Both the position numbers and the translations under genes were made by a program. A model generated the notes under the pieces. That model was not told where the DNA came from, searched no databases, and saw only the letters and a list, made by a program, of their open reading frames with translations. 41,402 bases of DNA, taken from positions 1-41,402 of the forward strand of contig JAYMTF010000278.1 of the NCBI GenBank assembly GCA_036897485.1, given 5' to 3'. The stretch comes from Pelargonium nanum (lineage: Eukaryota > Streptophyta > Magnoliopsida > Geraniales > Geraniaceae). This document shows, in pieces, positions 11,413 through 23,100 of this stretch. Each line of letters begins with the position of its first letter. Position 1 is the first letter of the stretch.

Positions 11413-14400
11413 TACACACACACACACAAAAAAGAAAAAAACACAGAGTGATGTTTGCTTTTATCTAGGCCCCTGAGTTTCTACTTGCTTGGATATTTTA
11501 GATGAAAGGTCTTGGAGTTTCACTTGCCTTGTTAATGGGTTTGCCCTATTAGTAGGAGTTTGTTGTGATTAATTTGCTGTATTATATAGAGAACTATGAA
11601 TTTCTATTTAGGAATGTCATGTCATGGACTTCTATTTAGGAATGTCATTGACTTTTGGCAATTCTATACCTTACATGAGAAGAATTAAACTAACATGTTA
11701 AGTCTACACCATCTCTATTAGAATTTTACAGTTCTTCATATAATAACATTTGAGGTAGTTCGATTGGAATAGGTGTGGTTTTTATTGATCATGGAGGAAA
11801 GATTATTATGTTACATCAAAGCTTGTGGGACAAGGAGGATGCTGCTGAGGCTGAGTTGATATGATGTCTTAAAGAGGATCTTGAAAAAGGGTTTTCCTCT
11901 TGGGTTGACTCAATCGATCATGGAATGATATCCACAAGTGACTGTTGGTTGGTTTGAAGAGAGGGTAAAGTGGTTATAGATGTGATCATGTTATGGGACA
12001 ATTTAGAAGTAGATTTATATTAATATTTAGATTAGTGTCATCTTGGATAGTATCCAAAATATATGGGAAAAGGAAGTTCTTTTTTCTTTTTTTTTTTTTT
12101 ACTAAAGGCAGCGACTTAGGGTTGCTGATATCAATGCTTTAATTAGGATTTAATACTCTTAATTCTCACCTTTTCCATAAGGGTTTCTGTTCTAAAAAAT
12201 ATAGAAAGAACTGAAAGATCAACCTTTTGATAAATTTTAAAATTTGCATAAGTGATTTCCGAATGGACTTATCTGTTAATAGATTTTAAATTTTGGACAA
12301 GTGATTTCAGAATGGATTTATTTAAAATTTGCATAAGTGGTTTCATGATGGACTTATCTTTAAAAATAAAAAGTAAATATCTTTGTTTCCCTGTAATGGC
12401 CTGTTAGTTTTCATGCAAAAATATCCTTCTGTTAATATCATTGTTTGTTGCTCTAACTAATTCTCTGATTCTATTTACCGTGTTTGATAAAATATTAAGC
12501 AAATGATTGAATTGAAAAATTGGTATTTGTCCTCAAAATCAATGATTTTCTTTTTGTTTTTGGTGTCATGTTGAGCTCTTTAGTAACAAAGCAATATGGT
12601 ATACAATATTGGTAGATGAAAAAGCGGACCTTTTCTGTCTCCCTATGTGGGTTGACCCACTGATCCTTCCAGTAAGCTTTTATTGGATGGGAATTATGGC
12701 TGAAATGTATAATAAACAATACAGCATATAAGATTTGAACTTCCAAATCTGAAGTCCAATTTTGATTTCTGTGGATCACCTTTGACATTTTTCTTGAGTA
12801 GTTTGTAGGAGGGATCTGAGAGTGAAATGTGGTAGATCTTGTTTATTGGTGGGTGAGATGGGCAGAAAGTGAAAAGGGTGTTCAAGCCCCCAACATTAGT
12901 CACCTTAGATCTAAATGCATGATCGAGATACAAATATAGCTGTTTTCCCCTCAAAACTAGATGTTTTTTTTTGGCATAGGGTGGTGAGGTCCTGAGTGGA
13001 AGTGAGGATATCTAGTGATTTTGTAGGGTTCGGGAAAGATGGTAAAAGCTAAGTCTCTTGTGAACAATAAAAATCTTGAATCATCTGAGACCAAAAGTCT
13101 TTTCCTCCAAACTTGATGGTTGTTGTTGAAAATATGGTGCTCAAGATGGGGAAGAGTTGAGACCTATTCATTCTTTAAGGATGGTATAATGATGTATGAG
13201 TTCAAGTTCTGCAGTCATAAAATCATAATGGAATTAGGGAAGATATTTAGGACCTTTATTGATTGATAAGAAAAGTCAGAGCATGACCCATTGAGTTTTC
13301 TGATTTTTTTTATTATCATCGACTGCAATAAAGTTCTGGCTAGTTGCGCTTTTTTTGTTGGATCCGATGTTTGCACACACACACACACACTATCAATTAG
13401 ACCTCAATAATTCTGTGATTTTTATTAATACTGATGCTAATATGTATTCTCAGATGCTGAAGTCGTATATTTGGCTCCAAACAGCTGATGGTTCAATCCA
13501 ACAAGTTGAACAAGAGGTTGCCATGTTTTGCCCCATGATATGCCAAGAAGTAATTCAGAAAGGCATGGGATCGTCTAAGAATTGCTCCATATCTCTACCA
13601 CAACGAGTCAATCCCGCTATGTTGAGCCTAATTCTTGATTACTGCCGGTTTCATCAAATACCGGGTCACTCTAACAAGGTTCTACAAGTTTCTACAAATT
13701 TCTGAATTGTCTTTTGCCAAATGCTGTTGTGCCATAGTTCTTGATTTTCTCTAGGGTTTCAATGTATTTTTTATTATCCAATATGACATAGTTGAGAAAT
13801 GATGTTATACATACAAACGGTGTGTGACTTCAGGCTATTCTTTACATAGGAACGCAAGTCTTTTGATGAAAAGTTTGTTCGAATGGACACAAAGAGGCTC
13901 TGTGAGTTGACATCTGCTGCTGATAGTCTTCAGTTAAAGCCATTGGTTGATCTTACCAGTCGTACTCTTGCACGGATAATTGAAGGGAAGACCCCCGAGG
14001 AGATACGTGAGATATTTCATTTACCCGATGATCTTACAGAGGTGTCTGGTGGCTGTGCGAAGTGTTTATACTTGTGATGCTCATTTCTTCCTTCTCTTTC
14101 TCATTAAAAGAGTTTCATTTATACAGGAGGAGAAGCTGGAGCCGTTAAAAAACACAACAGATGATCCACGAATCAGACTATTGAATCGACTTTATGCAAG
14201 AAAAAGAAAAGAACTTAAAGATAGAGAAAAATTAAAGGTGACTGTGATCTTGTCATCTGGTTTTATCTCCATTCTTAGTATTTCCTGTCTTGAAGTTTTA
14301 CTCGCTTGTTGTGCATTCTACTCTTCCCTTAAGTGTGGAGTTGTTTTAAGCGCCTCATAAATTTTTTGTAATGTGGCAAGAGTCTATATTTGGAATTTGA

Positions 14401-16803
14401 AAGTACATTTTTTATGCTGCAACCGTTACTATTTTATTTAAACTGAGCAAAATGATTTTTCTCTTGGTCATAAGCATCACGTGTAGGCTTTTATGAGCAT
14501 TTAGATTTGAAAAAGAAACCATGATAGGAAAAGTTGACACTAAAATAGAATGAGAAGAAAGCAATGTATAAAATATTCTTTATGATGACCAGGATCACAT
14601 GACTCATCCTAAGATTTAAAACGTTTTGTTTTTCTCTTTGGGGGGGGGGGGGGGGGGGGGGCATGGCTCCCTACTTAATAGTTTCATAAAAATCTCTAGT
14701 TTCTCAATCACATATTTCCTTGGTAATATACTTTTCCCCCGCTCCTTACTGGCTGTGCTGTGATAGTTTTTATGTGCTCATGTATCTTTGAACGTTCATG
14801 TTAATGATAATTACAGTTGGACATCCTATAATTTCCAGATTGTTGAGACTGAAGAAGAACATGTAGATGACCGATCAGTTGATGATCTCTTGTCATTTAT
14901 CAATGGAGGGCATGAAGGTATATTTTAGTGTTGTCTCCACATAATATGCCTACCTCTTGCTTTCTTGTATATTGTACTTAGATCAAATATTTTACAAGCT
15001 TCTCAAGAAGTAGGAGGTCTAAATACCCGAACTGTTCTCTATTTAGGGATACATAGACCATTTGACTTACCTTTTCCTCTTATGATCATCATGTTGAGTA
15101 TCGCTGGATATATCAACATCAACTGGCTGTATTGTTTGGTATTTATGATATTACATGAGAGTTTGTTTGTAGTGGTAGTTTATAGAGTGAAGAAGATGAT
15201 ATATAGCATGCTGAGGAATAGACAGACGTTCTGATACATCTGCTTTCTGAAATGTGGGTCATATCTGGTGTACTATTAGGAAAAGAAAAGTAGAATTATT
15301 ATATGTAAAATTGTAATGCTTAAATAAAGTGATAATTAAGCATATGGATATAATGCCATCACTTTCTTCTGCATGTAGTAATTATAAGGTTCTTTTGGAA
15401 ATGATAATTGTGAAGAGTAGCCTGTTTGTCATTTGTTTCGCTTGTTTTTTTTCTTTCCTTTCTACTTTACTTCCTTTTGAAGGACTCATTGGGGGTATTA
15501 TGGAAATTCTGTTGGACAGATTCTAAGGATATTAAAACTTCCAAGAATAAAAAGAAGAACCGGAAAAGGAAAGATCAACAAAAGAACACATGTACAGCTG
15601 AAGCTGTTCAGACTCCTATGAAGGTTGGAATTGTAACTTGCTATTTCTGTAATTTGTAATTTTGGTATTCACAATAACTGGTGATAGCATTAGATAGGAT
15701 AGAGTGGGGGAGGAGAACACTAGAAGAAGATCCCAAAGAGTTTTGCTAATGGATTCATGTAGCCAACCCTGCATTGTTCTAGAAATTGCTTTGTTATTGT
15801 TGTATTCACAATCACTGGTACTTGTGCACCTATATTTTTAGATTGTCAAATCACTGTTCATTCTATATGTTGTAGGAATCAAATGGTTATAGTTCTGCAT
15901 GCCACAGTGCTGAGGTTGGCAATAAATTGGAGCCCCATCCAAGTGGTCCATCAAAGTTGCATGATGTGAAAGATGACACATTTGCATCAAAGGTTGATTC
16001 TGGTGATGCTGATATTGATGATGAGATTGATCCTGAATTGAAGAAAAAAATTGATAGGTATATTTCCTGGTTAGCAAGCATACCTTGTTTATCTTATTCT
16101 CTTTTATGATGGCTATCGATGTGAGCAAAATTTGGAAACTGGAGTAAGACTTGTTTTCAATCTAAATGATGGCTCCAGAAGCTCTTAATGAAGCCCTAAA
16201 TGATGGCTCACTGTGAGCTATCCTGGTTAGAACAATGTTCCCTTCACAAAACAGTTTGGTGAAATGTTGTAGCCAATTTGAAACTGGATTAATAGCGATA
16301 GGTGTTGGTAATAACATTTCACCAAACAGTTTTGTGAAGGGAACATTGTTCTTCCCCAAACAAGTAAAAACAAAAAATGATAGTCTGTTTGTAGAACAAA
16401 GACCACTTTTTTTTAAGTTATGCGATTTCTCAGTAAGTTCTCAAGAGAATTACTTCTTTGCTGGATGGATTGATTCTCTGCTTTTCACTATGTTTTGCTT
16501 TTCAGTAACTTCTTGGTCAGGCAGGCTTGCTAAAAAACGTAAAAATGTTGAGTTTAGTTTAATATATTTCACTTTGCTCAAGTGGGTTATGAAACATGGA
16601 ATTTGCATCATTCATCAGATCTGACTTGATAATAACTTCCCTTTGTAATGTTTATGGGGCTATTTGTTTTCATTTAGGGAGGTGGAAGATTTTGAAAGGA
16701 TATTGAATTCAGGCTGGCCAGAGAGGATGCAAGAGATTTTATGTTCAAGCCAAGAAAGGAGGCCAGTACCTTTTCCCATTATTGGCAATGGGTCCTTGGG
16801 GAG
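10707..16803 (+). CDS. ASK21: SKP1-like protein 20/21 (SCF ubiquitin-ligase adaptor), last codons unresolved
   Basis: SKP1 proteins bridge cullin 1 and F-box proteins in SCF E3 ligases. CDS exons: 10707-10742, 13454-13678, 13850-14041, 14127-14237, 14839-14917, 15520-15623, 15876-16057 and 16678-16803, all in frame with GT-AG splices. Residues 13-75 hold the BTB-like Skp1 fold (SYIWLQTADGSIQQVEQEVA, then MLSLILDYCRFH). Residues ~88-140 hold the dimerisation/F-box face (LKPLVDLTSRTLARIIEGKT, PEEIREIF). A basic KKKNRKRK stretch and an acidic linker (DADIDDEIDPELKKKIDREV) follow; this long tail separates ASK20/21 from ordinary ~160-aa SKP1s. The model reaches 351 codons at GNGSLGR, as long as the Arabidopsis protein. 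It then either splices at GTATGC (16804) to an unseen short exon or reads through to a TAA at 16865-16867. ASK20 versus ASK21 cannot be separated. Confidence 0.93.
11385..11430. repeat. (CT)n-(CA)n compound microsatellite
   Basis: A CT run followed by a CA run with one CATA interruption, in intron 2 of the SKP1-like gene. Shorter CA runs occur at 10805-10821 and 13374-13390 in the same intron. Confidence 0.85.
11755..11990 (+). pseudogene. Possible RNase H-like retroelement relic in SKP1-like intron 2
   Basis: The plus strand reads GIGVVFIDHGGKIIML, then LWDKEDAAEAEL and, after a stop, CLKEDLEKGF. This resembles the GIGVVIRD...AEAEA.. pattern of plant RVT_3/RNase H-like domains. It is short, interrupted and without other retroelement parts, so only a remnant is claimed. 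Confidence 0.4.
12236..12366. repeat. Three degenerate ~45-bp tandem repeats
   Basis: Units begin near 12236, 12285 and 12322 and share TTTGCATAAGTGATTTC..AATGGACTTAT with substitutions. They lie in intron 2 of the SKP1-like gene. Confidence 0.6.
14640..14661. repeat. Homopolymer of 22 guanines
   Basis: An uninterrupted G run in intron 5 of the SKP1-like gene (14238-14838). It is far outside the usual homopolymer spectrum of AT-rich plant introns. Confidence 0.95.
15692..15775 (+). mobile_element. Short LINE 3'-end fragment in SKP1-like intron 7
   Basis: Shares about 75 bp with the LINE 3' tail at 17411-17486, including AGAGTGGGGGAGGAGAA and GATTCATGTAGCC. In translation this is the W.RRI...GxRIHVA-type end of plant LINE reverse-transcriptase ORFs. 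A short 5'-truncated piece fits target-primed reverse transcription. Confidence 0.55.
16230..16351. repeat. Inverted repeat / hairpin, 39-bp arms
   Basis: The left arm 16230-16268 (starting GAACAATGTTCCCTTC) is the reverse complement of 16313-16351 with one mismatch, around a 44-nt spacer. It lies in intron 8 of the SKP1-like gene, so the pre-mRNA can fold into a long stem. It may be a small MITE or a young hairpin locus. No flanking target duplication was recognised. Confidence 0.85.
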
Positions 16804-17004
16804 GTATGCAAGTATGTATCCAGATTCCTTTCTTTTCTTTAGTGCTAACTCCATATATATTTTGTAATTTTAGAATAAGTAGAACCAAGATGAATATATA
16901 GTGTAAAATTAGCAACAATAATAGAGTGAGTAAAAGTTCATTTATCTTAGAGGGTATCTTGGATCTATAATTCAAAATATGGGGTGAGATTGAAGAAGTG
17001 CATT

Positions 17005-17515
17005 AGAACTAAAATTAATGCAGGAGCAGGATGGTTGAAACAGAGGAGAGCTTCAGGGGTCCTTTTTGATAAAAGAGTTGCTCTAAAATTGAAGAGTTAG
17101 TTCCATAGGACAACTATATGACCAGTTGTGTAGACTGAGTGTTGGACTCTAAAGATACTTCAATGTCATAAGATGGGGTAGCATAGATGAGAACGCTTAG
17201 GTGGATATTATACACATGAAAGGTAAAGTTAAAAATGAAGGTATCCGAACTAAAGTTGGGGTTGCTCCAATAGAAGATAATATGAGTGAAAAACACCTAA
17301 GGTGGTTCATGCATGGGCAACGTAGAGAAAATTCATGTAATGAATACTAAAGAGATAATAAGAAAAGACTGGATAGTACTAGACGTATTGGAGGATAAAG
17401 TACTAAATTGAATGGAGTGGAGAAGGAGAATACAAGTAGTTGATTCCAAATAATTTGGCTGTAGAATTCATGTAGCCTACCCCGGCCTAGTTTGGGAAAG
17501 GGCTTGGTTGATTTT
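17005..17515 (+). mobile_element. LINE (non-LTR retrotransposon) 3' fragment, degenerate
   Basis: The plus strand reads, with interruptions, RRASGVLFDKRVALKLK, TECWTLKILQCHKM, GGYYTHER, KVSELKLGLLQ and IHVAYPG. This is the familiar end of plant LINE reverse transcriptases (usual forms include TECWAVK, MRMLRWM.GHTR, KVGVAPIEEKMRE, RIHVADP). There are several stops and frame changes, and the upstream catalytic core is absent, as expected for an old 5'-truncated copy. It lies just after the last recognised SKP1-like exon. Confidence 0.75.
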
Positions 17516-18250
17516 GCTGTATGAAGATCTATATTGCTTAATATATTGATTTCTCCTGTTAGAATAGAATGTTTTGCAGATGCAGTTCTTGTGCTCTCTG
17601 TATAACATGCTATTTTTACAGAAGCTGGAAACGCATGAAAAAATGTTTTTTTTTTTCATTCTGAAATTTCATCTGTTCCTAACTATCTTGTGCTCTGAAT
17701 ATGTGAAAAAAGATTATAAATTATCATCTGTTCGTATCTTTTGGACTTTCCTTATTTTGGGTGTTGTGACAAATTAACTTGTTTCAAATCGTTGTTTGTT
17801 GACTGAGATTGCTGGAATGGTAACTGATCATATAACACCATCTCATACCTGCAACTTATCCAAGAATACGTTTTCTTTGATAGGAAGGGATAAAGAACGG
17901 TAACAAGTCACATAAATATGAGGTATTCAGGTTGACCTAGCTAGGCTGGGACAATTTTGACCAGATAAAAACAGGTGGACTGTTGATGGCACATAGAAAA
18001 GAAGAATGGAAATGTCATCAATTGTAAGTTTTTTCATTGGTTTATTTATTCATTTTCTTTTTTTCTTGGTTGTGCTTGGCTTAGCTTTTAGCCAGAAATC
18101 CAATTTTGATTAATGAGGGCAATCTCTTGTATTCTATGGGGTGGGGAGTCAATAAAGAGGAACTGTATTTGTTTGAGGAATAGTAGTAAGCTTGAAAGAC
18201 TTTGCTATATATAACACCAACATGAGTTGTCTCATGGGATCTTTACATTA

Positions 18251-18651
18251 AATATAGTTTACTTTCTTTCATTGAATTTCTTGAAGGTTCAATATTAGTT
18301 GAGCAATGGTATATTGATATTGGTTGCAATGGTTCAAAATTTTGTGCTTTGAGCTCTTAGGGTCTTGGCTGTTTATGTGGTTACTGTCTTGAAGATTTAG
18401 ATTATTTTCTTGAAAATTTAATGTTTTATTCATAACCAAAAACCTTTAAATAATATATTTTACTTTCTTTCATTGAATTTTTTGAAGGTTCATTATTAGT
18501 TGAGCAATGGTATATTGATATTGGTTGCAGTGATTCAAAACTTTTTGCTTTGAGCTTGTAGGTTCTTGGCTGTTTATGTGATTACTGTCTTGAAGATTTA
18601 GATTATTTTCATGAAAATTTAATGTTTTATTCGTAACCAAAAACCCTTAAA
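18251..18651. repeat. Direct tandem duplication, 2 x 201 bp
   Basis: Copy 1 (18251-18451) and copy 2 (18452-18651) run head to tail and differ at roughly a dozen and a half positions. Both begin AATATA(G/T)TTTACTTTCTTTC and end with ATAACC/GTAACC AAAAACC. The spacing is constant, so one unequal duplication event is likely. Confidence 0.85.
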
Positions 18652-18899
18652 CGATCTAATATAGCAAAACTGTTGAAAAATATTATCACTGGAAGAAACA
18701 ACAAAAATAAAATGCCAATTATTTCTTTTATAGAGAATGTTTTCAACACATTAACCATTTATTTCTCAATAAAGAAACACATTTTGTTTTTTACTTCTTG
18801 GCAACAACAAAAAAACACTCTAAAATGGAGGGAATGGAATCTCATTTCTTTAGTATTTTGCTGGGTGTTAATGACTATAAGTCTATAACTATAGTCATA

Positions 18900-19990
18900 A
18901 GAATGAATATTTTATTTGGGATTAAGGGTCCTAAGCGAAGAATTATTTGGCTTACGCTAAGCCACCAATGAAATTATAACACCTCATTTAAAATGTTTGG
19001 ATCCAGCGGGTCGCTCCGTTCTCACAAATTCACTTGGGTAGGTAAATGAGTATTTTAATATGGTGACAAACTCTCATTGACTTGGCTTAAATTGTTTATT
19101 CTCTATTTTATAATTAGTTATTATTGATGAGTCCATGTAACCCAGGGTCAAAGTGACATTGAAATAGACACTGTCGTTCGAGTGTTGTCGTTTGAGTCCT
19201 TGAATGAGCTTTAACTCTTAGAATTCTCTCGGAGTTGGGCCTTTTACACGTGAGTACTTGGGTTTCGGTACCTAAGATTTGCACAACACAAAGTAGCATA
19301 TTGTTAAGCAAAACTCAGTGCGTTGGTTTTGGTTTTCTCCTCTATTGTGAAAGTAGGGATCTACCAATGTGAATGATAGAGAGAATTGAGAAACTAAAAA
19401 TGTGTGAATGACGCAAATAAATCTCAAATACGACAAAAAGATTCATACGACTATGAGGCATATTTACACTCACGATATGTTGTTTTGTGATTGGTTGTTG
19501 AAAATGACAAGTGGTCTTTCATGATGTCATAATTTTGTCACGAGATCAAACAATGACTTTATGCATCACATGTGTCACCATTGTACAAGAATGATGTCAT
19601 GGCACCGGGGCTTATTGATGATGTGGCGACGATGTCTCCTTTATAGAGCCCTTGAGGCCTTGAGGCATGATGGTCATGGCAGTCAGCGAAATACCATATC
19701 TAGGAGATGCCCCGAGGCGTACTATGCCCAAAACCTTTGTGTGTACTTTCCGACAGGATGTAGTATGAGAATATGGGAGAATACCAATTGGGCGTAGCTT
19801 GCCTACAAAACGTCATAGGTCTAAATAGCTTGATATCTCAATGAGCTAGGTGGGAAATATTTGCAAATTCACCGCTAATTGTTTGTAAATAAAACATACA
19901 TGTCAACACATACACAAAATGCATAAAACTCAATCCTCTTCTTTATAAGATTATGTCATAGTGTATTTTCCTAGGTGCACACATGGGTTG
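18900..19990. other. Unassigned intergenic DNA, locally GC-richer
   Basis: About 1.1 kb between the convergent SKP1-like and SPPL genes. The part 19100-19860 is less AT-rich than its surroundings and looks repeat-derived, but I could not match it to a family or find paired termini. The frames seen here resemble no protein I know. Confidence 0.4.
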
Positions 19991-20150
19991 AAAAAGGTCA
20001 AGTAACTTTATACTTGTATAGAGTGGTTCAGTGACATCAAAGTCACAAGCATCTGATTCTGGGCTCACCCTCTCTCCTACAATTTTTGAGATACTACAAT
20101 ACAATTACAGTAAGGTATGTTATAGACTTGTGTTTTTCTTTTTGTGTCCT

Positions 20151-23100
20151 TTAATGAGAGTGTTGAAGAAGCTGGATGTGCGGGCAAAGCCTCTCCGGTT
20201 CTCCTCTCGTCCAAAGCGTTTTTAGATCGCCTCTCTTCTTTCCCAATGCCAGGAAGGTGCCTGCATTACAAAATTACACAGGATTATGCTCTTCCATTCT
20301 AGTTCTAGTTGGTCACGTTTATGCATGTCTACGGATGTTCTTACCAAGTGTGAACGGAACTATGTAAAGCAAAGCCGGTTGACCATGTCCGTCCATCAAG
20401 TTCAGAGCTACGTATGTGACGAGAAGACCTGCGCCACAAAAAATACTCAAAATCAAATCACATCTTCCTGTGCAGTGGAAACCAGATGCAACACTTCAAA
20501 GTTGCATAACAATGAAAATATATGCATGCAAGATATTTTATTCCATCTATACTCACAAGGTACCCATTAGCTGCACCAAAACTTTACAAATAAAGTTCAT
20601 GATATTTATAAAGTTCATGATATTTCGATTATGCACCAAAAATAAAATACTTCGTCAAGCCTTCTTCACAATCTTTTCCAAATTTTCATTGTGTAATTGC
20701 AGTATCCACAAGTTAAGATTACAAAATTATGAATTACCTAAACCATAAGCTGTCATGGCCCATATGAAGTATCCTGCCCGAAGACTCTTGTTTGCCAGCC
20801 AGTCATACCTGCAATGAAGTCAATGTAAGAAGTTTTTTGTTACATAAAATCTCTTGTATATTGTTAGAGGATTAAATATTACAAGTCTATGGCCATTCTA
20901 ATTTTTTTTTTTTATCATATTATTAATTTATTCCAGAATAAACCATATCAGAGGCATAAATTCCAGAAACATGTACTACCATCAAGTTTTTTGGAAAGGG
21001 GGCTTTAGGAGGAAAATAAGCATGCAAATTGTATATGGATCCAAGCTTAACCTTAGTGAAAATGCTACTAGCAGTCCTGGTAAGATAATGTCACCAAATC
21101 CAATAACACTGTAGCCGCCCCAAGGATCAAACATCCGTGGGATCTTTAGCAGCATCGGGATACCATCCTCTCCACTCTTGTCACCACGGGCTACCTGTAC
21201 AGAAGAAGCAGGAAATAGTCGCTTCAATTAACTTCTTATTTTGCAGGCTCAGTCATCAGTTCTTTGGTAGGAAAACTCTTCACATTACTACTTACCACTA
21301 TCATCACACTTTCATCGAACCACAGTTTCGAAACAAATACCCAAAAGATGTCGTACAAGAAGGCACAACTGAGTAGAACTGTTCCAACCTGATTACATGA
21401 AGAAGAATAAGTCTTTAAAAATACTTCCAACCAACATCCTTCAAGATTGAACTACTTCAGAGAATTACATATGATTTTCATTGCATATACAATTAAGGGA
21501 TACACAGCAATAAGAGATGGCAGCGACGACTCATTCGCACAAATAGTTCAATAAATGGTCGAAATTTTATAGATGACTCCCCACAATGCTCTGAAAAAGG
21601 AAATCTAGCCTTTGGATTCCCATGGGATCAACTAGTCCATAGCCTGCAACACTATCATCAATTTCCCGGATAATATTTTGAGTTTCTAATATCACCAGTT
21701 ATTTTATGAACATATAAACACATAATTGACCCCACTAAAAAATAGTGTGGTCTCCATATATAGTTAATGGTCGCAATTTTATAGATGACTCCCCACAATG
21801 CTCTGAAAAAGGAAATCTAGCCTTTGGATTCCCATGGGACCAACTAGTCCATAGCCTGCAACATTATCATCAATTTCCCGAATACCAGTTATTTTATGAA
21901 CATAAAAACATTTATTGCTAGTTTTAAACCAAACTATTGATGAACATAAATAAAAACAACCATAGTAGTATCACTGGACAAAATGTTGTAATCCTGATAA
22001 AATTTCAGGTATACAGTTTTGTAAATAATAAAAATAAACTGGCAAATGTATTAAACTGAGGAAATAATAGAGGGGAATTTTTCTCTCAGTCTTATGTGTG
22101 CAAAATTTAAATGAGAGAAGATCCGTACAATGGGAAGCACACATGCTTCTCCAATAAGTAACTAGAAAAAACAAACTGAATTTGAATTATCACCTTAAGA
22201 TTCGGTATGCGAACAATTTGAAGAACTGTGATAATCAGTGCAATACCCTGATTGGAGGAGAACACAAGGTTAGTTATCACTATTCAACCTCTCCTGTTCA
22301 CTAAGAATTACATAACTCTACTAGAAGATAACAGGAACACACAGCAAACTGAGAAGTTATCTGCCTCCCATATATTAGAATTTAGAATCAATGAAAAGGT
22401 ACTATTACCAATATAACAGTTGCCATTGTACAAAAATGGAAGTCCAATAGTTACTAGTTAGACTCCTTAGCCATGGAATCTATTCGATATTTTAAAAAAT
22501 ACTCTTTGACAATCCATAACAAATAGATCATAAATTATAACAATATCTCCAAGCAGTAACAGATAACGATCCTTGAGAGTAAAGAACAACGAAGTTCCTA
22601 AACTGTATAGAACTTCCGTTGAGAGGAAAAGCAGATGACTGAACTGTATACTCTTAGAATAAAGAGAAATCACCCAAATACGTAGGCTGTGTCTGTGTAA
22701 CAAATAAGATGGAATAATGAATACATGCTACATAAGGAGAAAAAACACAGCACCACGCAGTGTTGACGCAGAATAATGCAATGAGATATTTCAAAAGATT
22801 TGAACAATCACTCTTTGCTAACTCACAGAAGAGTTGATGCCCCATTATCTCCATCAGAGAACAACATTTATGGAGTTTATAAGAAACCAAGTTCATTGGC
22901 AACTAATCACTAATAACATAACATCCATAGAAATCCGCAAGGTCACCTGCATGTAACATACTTGGAATAGAACAATCAATTTCTAGCTAAGTGTTGTTAA
23001 GAAGAATGCCAGCAGGAAATATCTGAATAGGCCATACTAGAGAAGCAAAAAGAGATTTGCCTTTGATTAGGCGGGATATTCAATATTCCAATACCAGGAG

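Noticed and set aside
12495-12954. Overlapping minus-strand frames of 86-97 codons
   Set aside because: They lie in intron 2 of the SKP1-like gene, show no family resemblance or splice context, and look like chance frames.
18868-18900. Short palindrome TGACTATA...TATAGTCA
   Set aside because: Eight-base arms in AT-rich DNA are expected by chance, and no terminator or gene is near.
19561-19797. A 78-codon plus-strand frame rich in Met, His, Arg and Trp
   Set aside because: Unusual composition, no recognised domain and no promoter or splice signals; probably non-coding.
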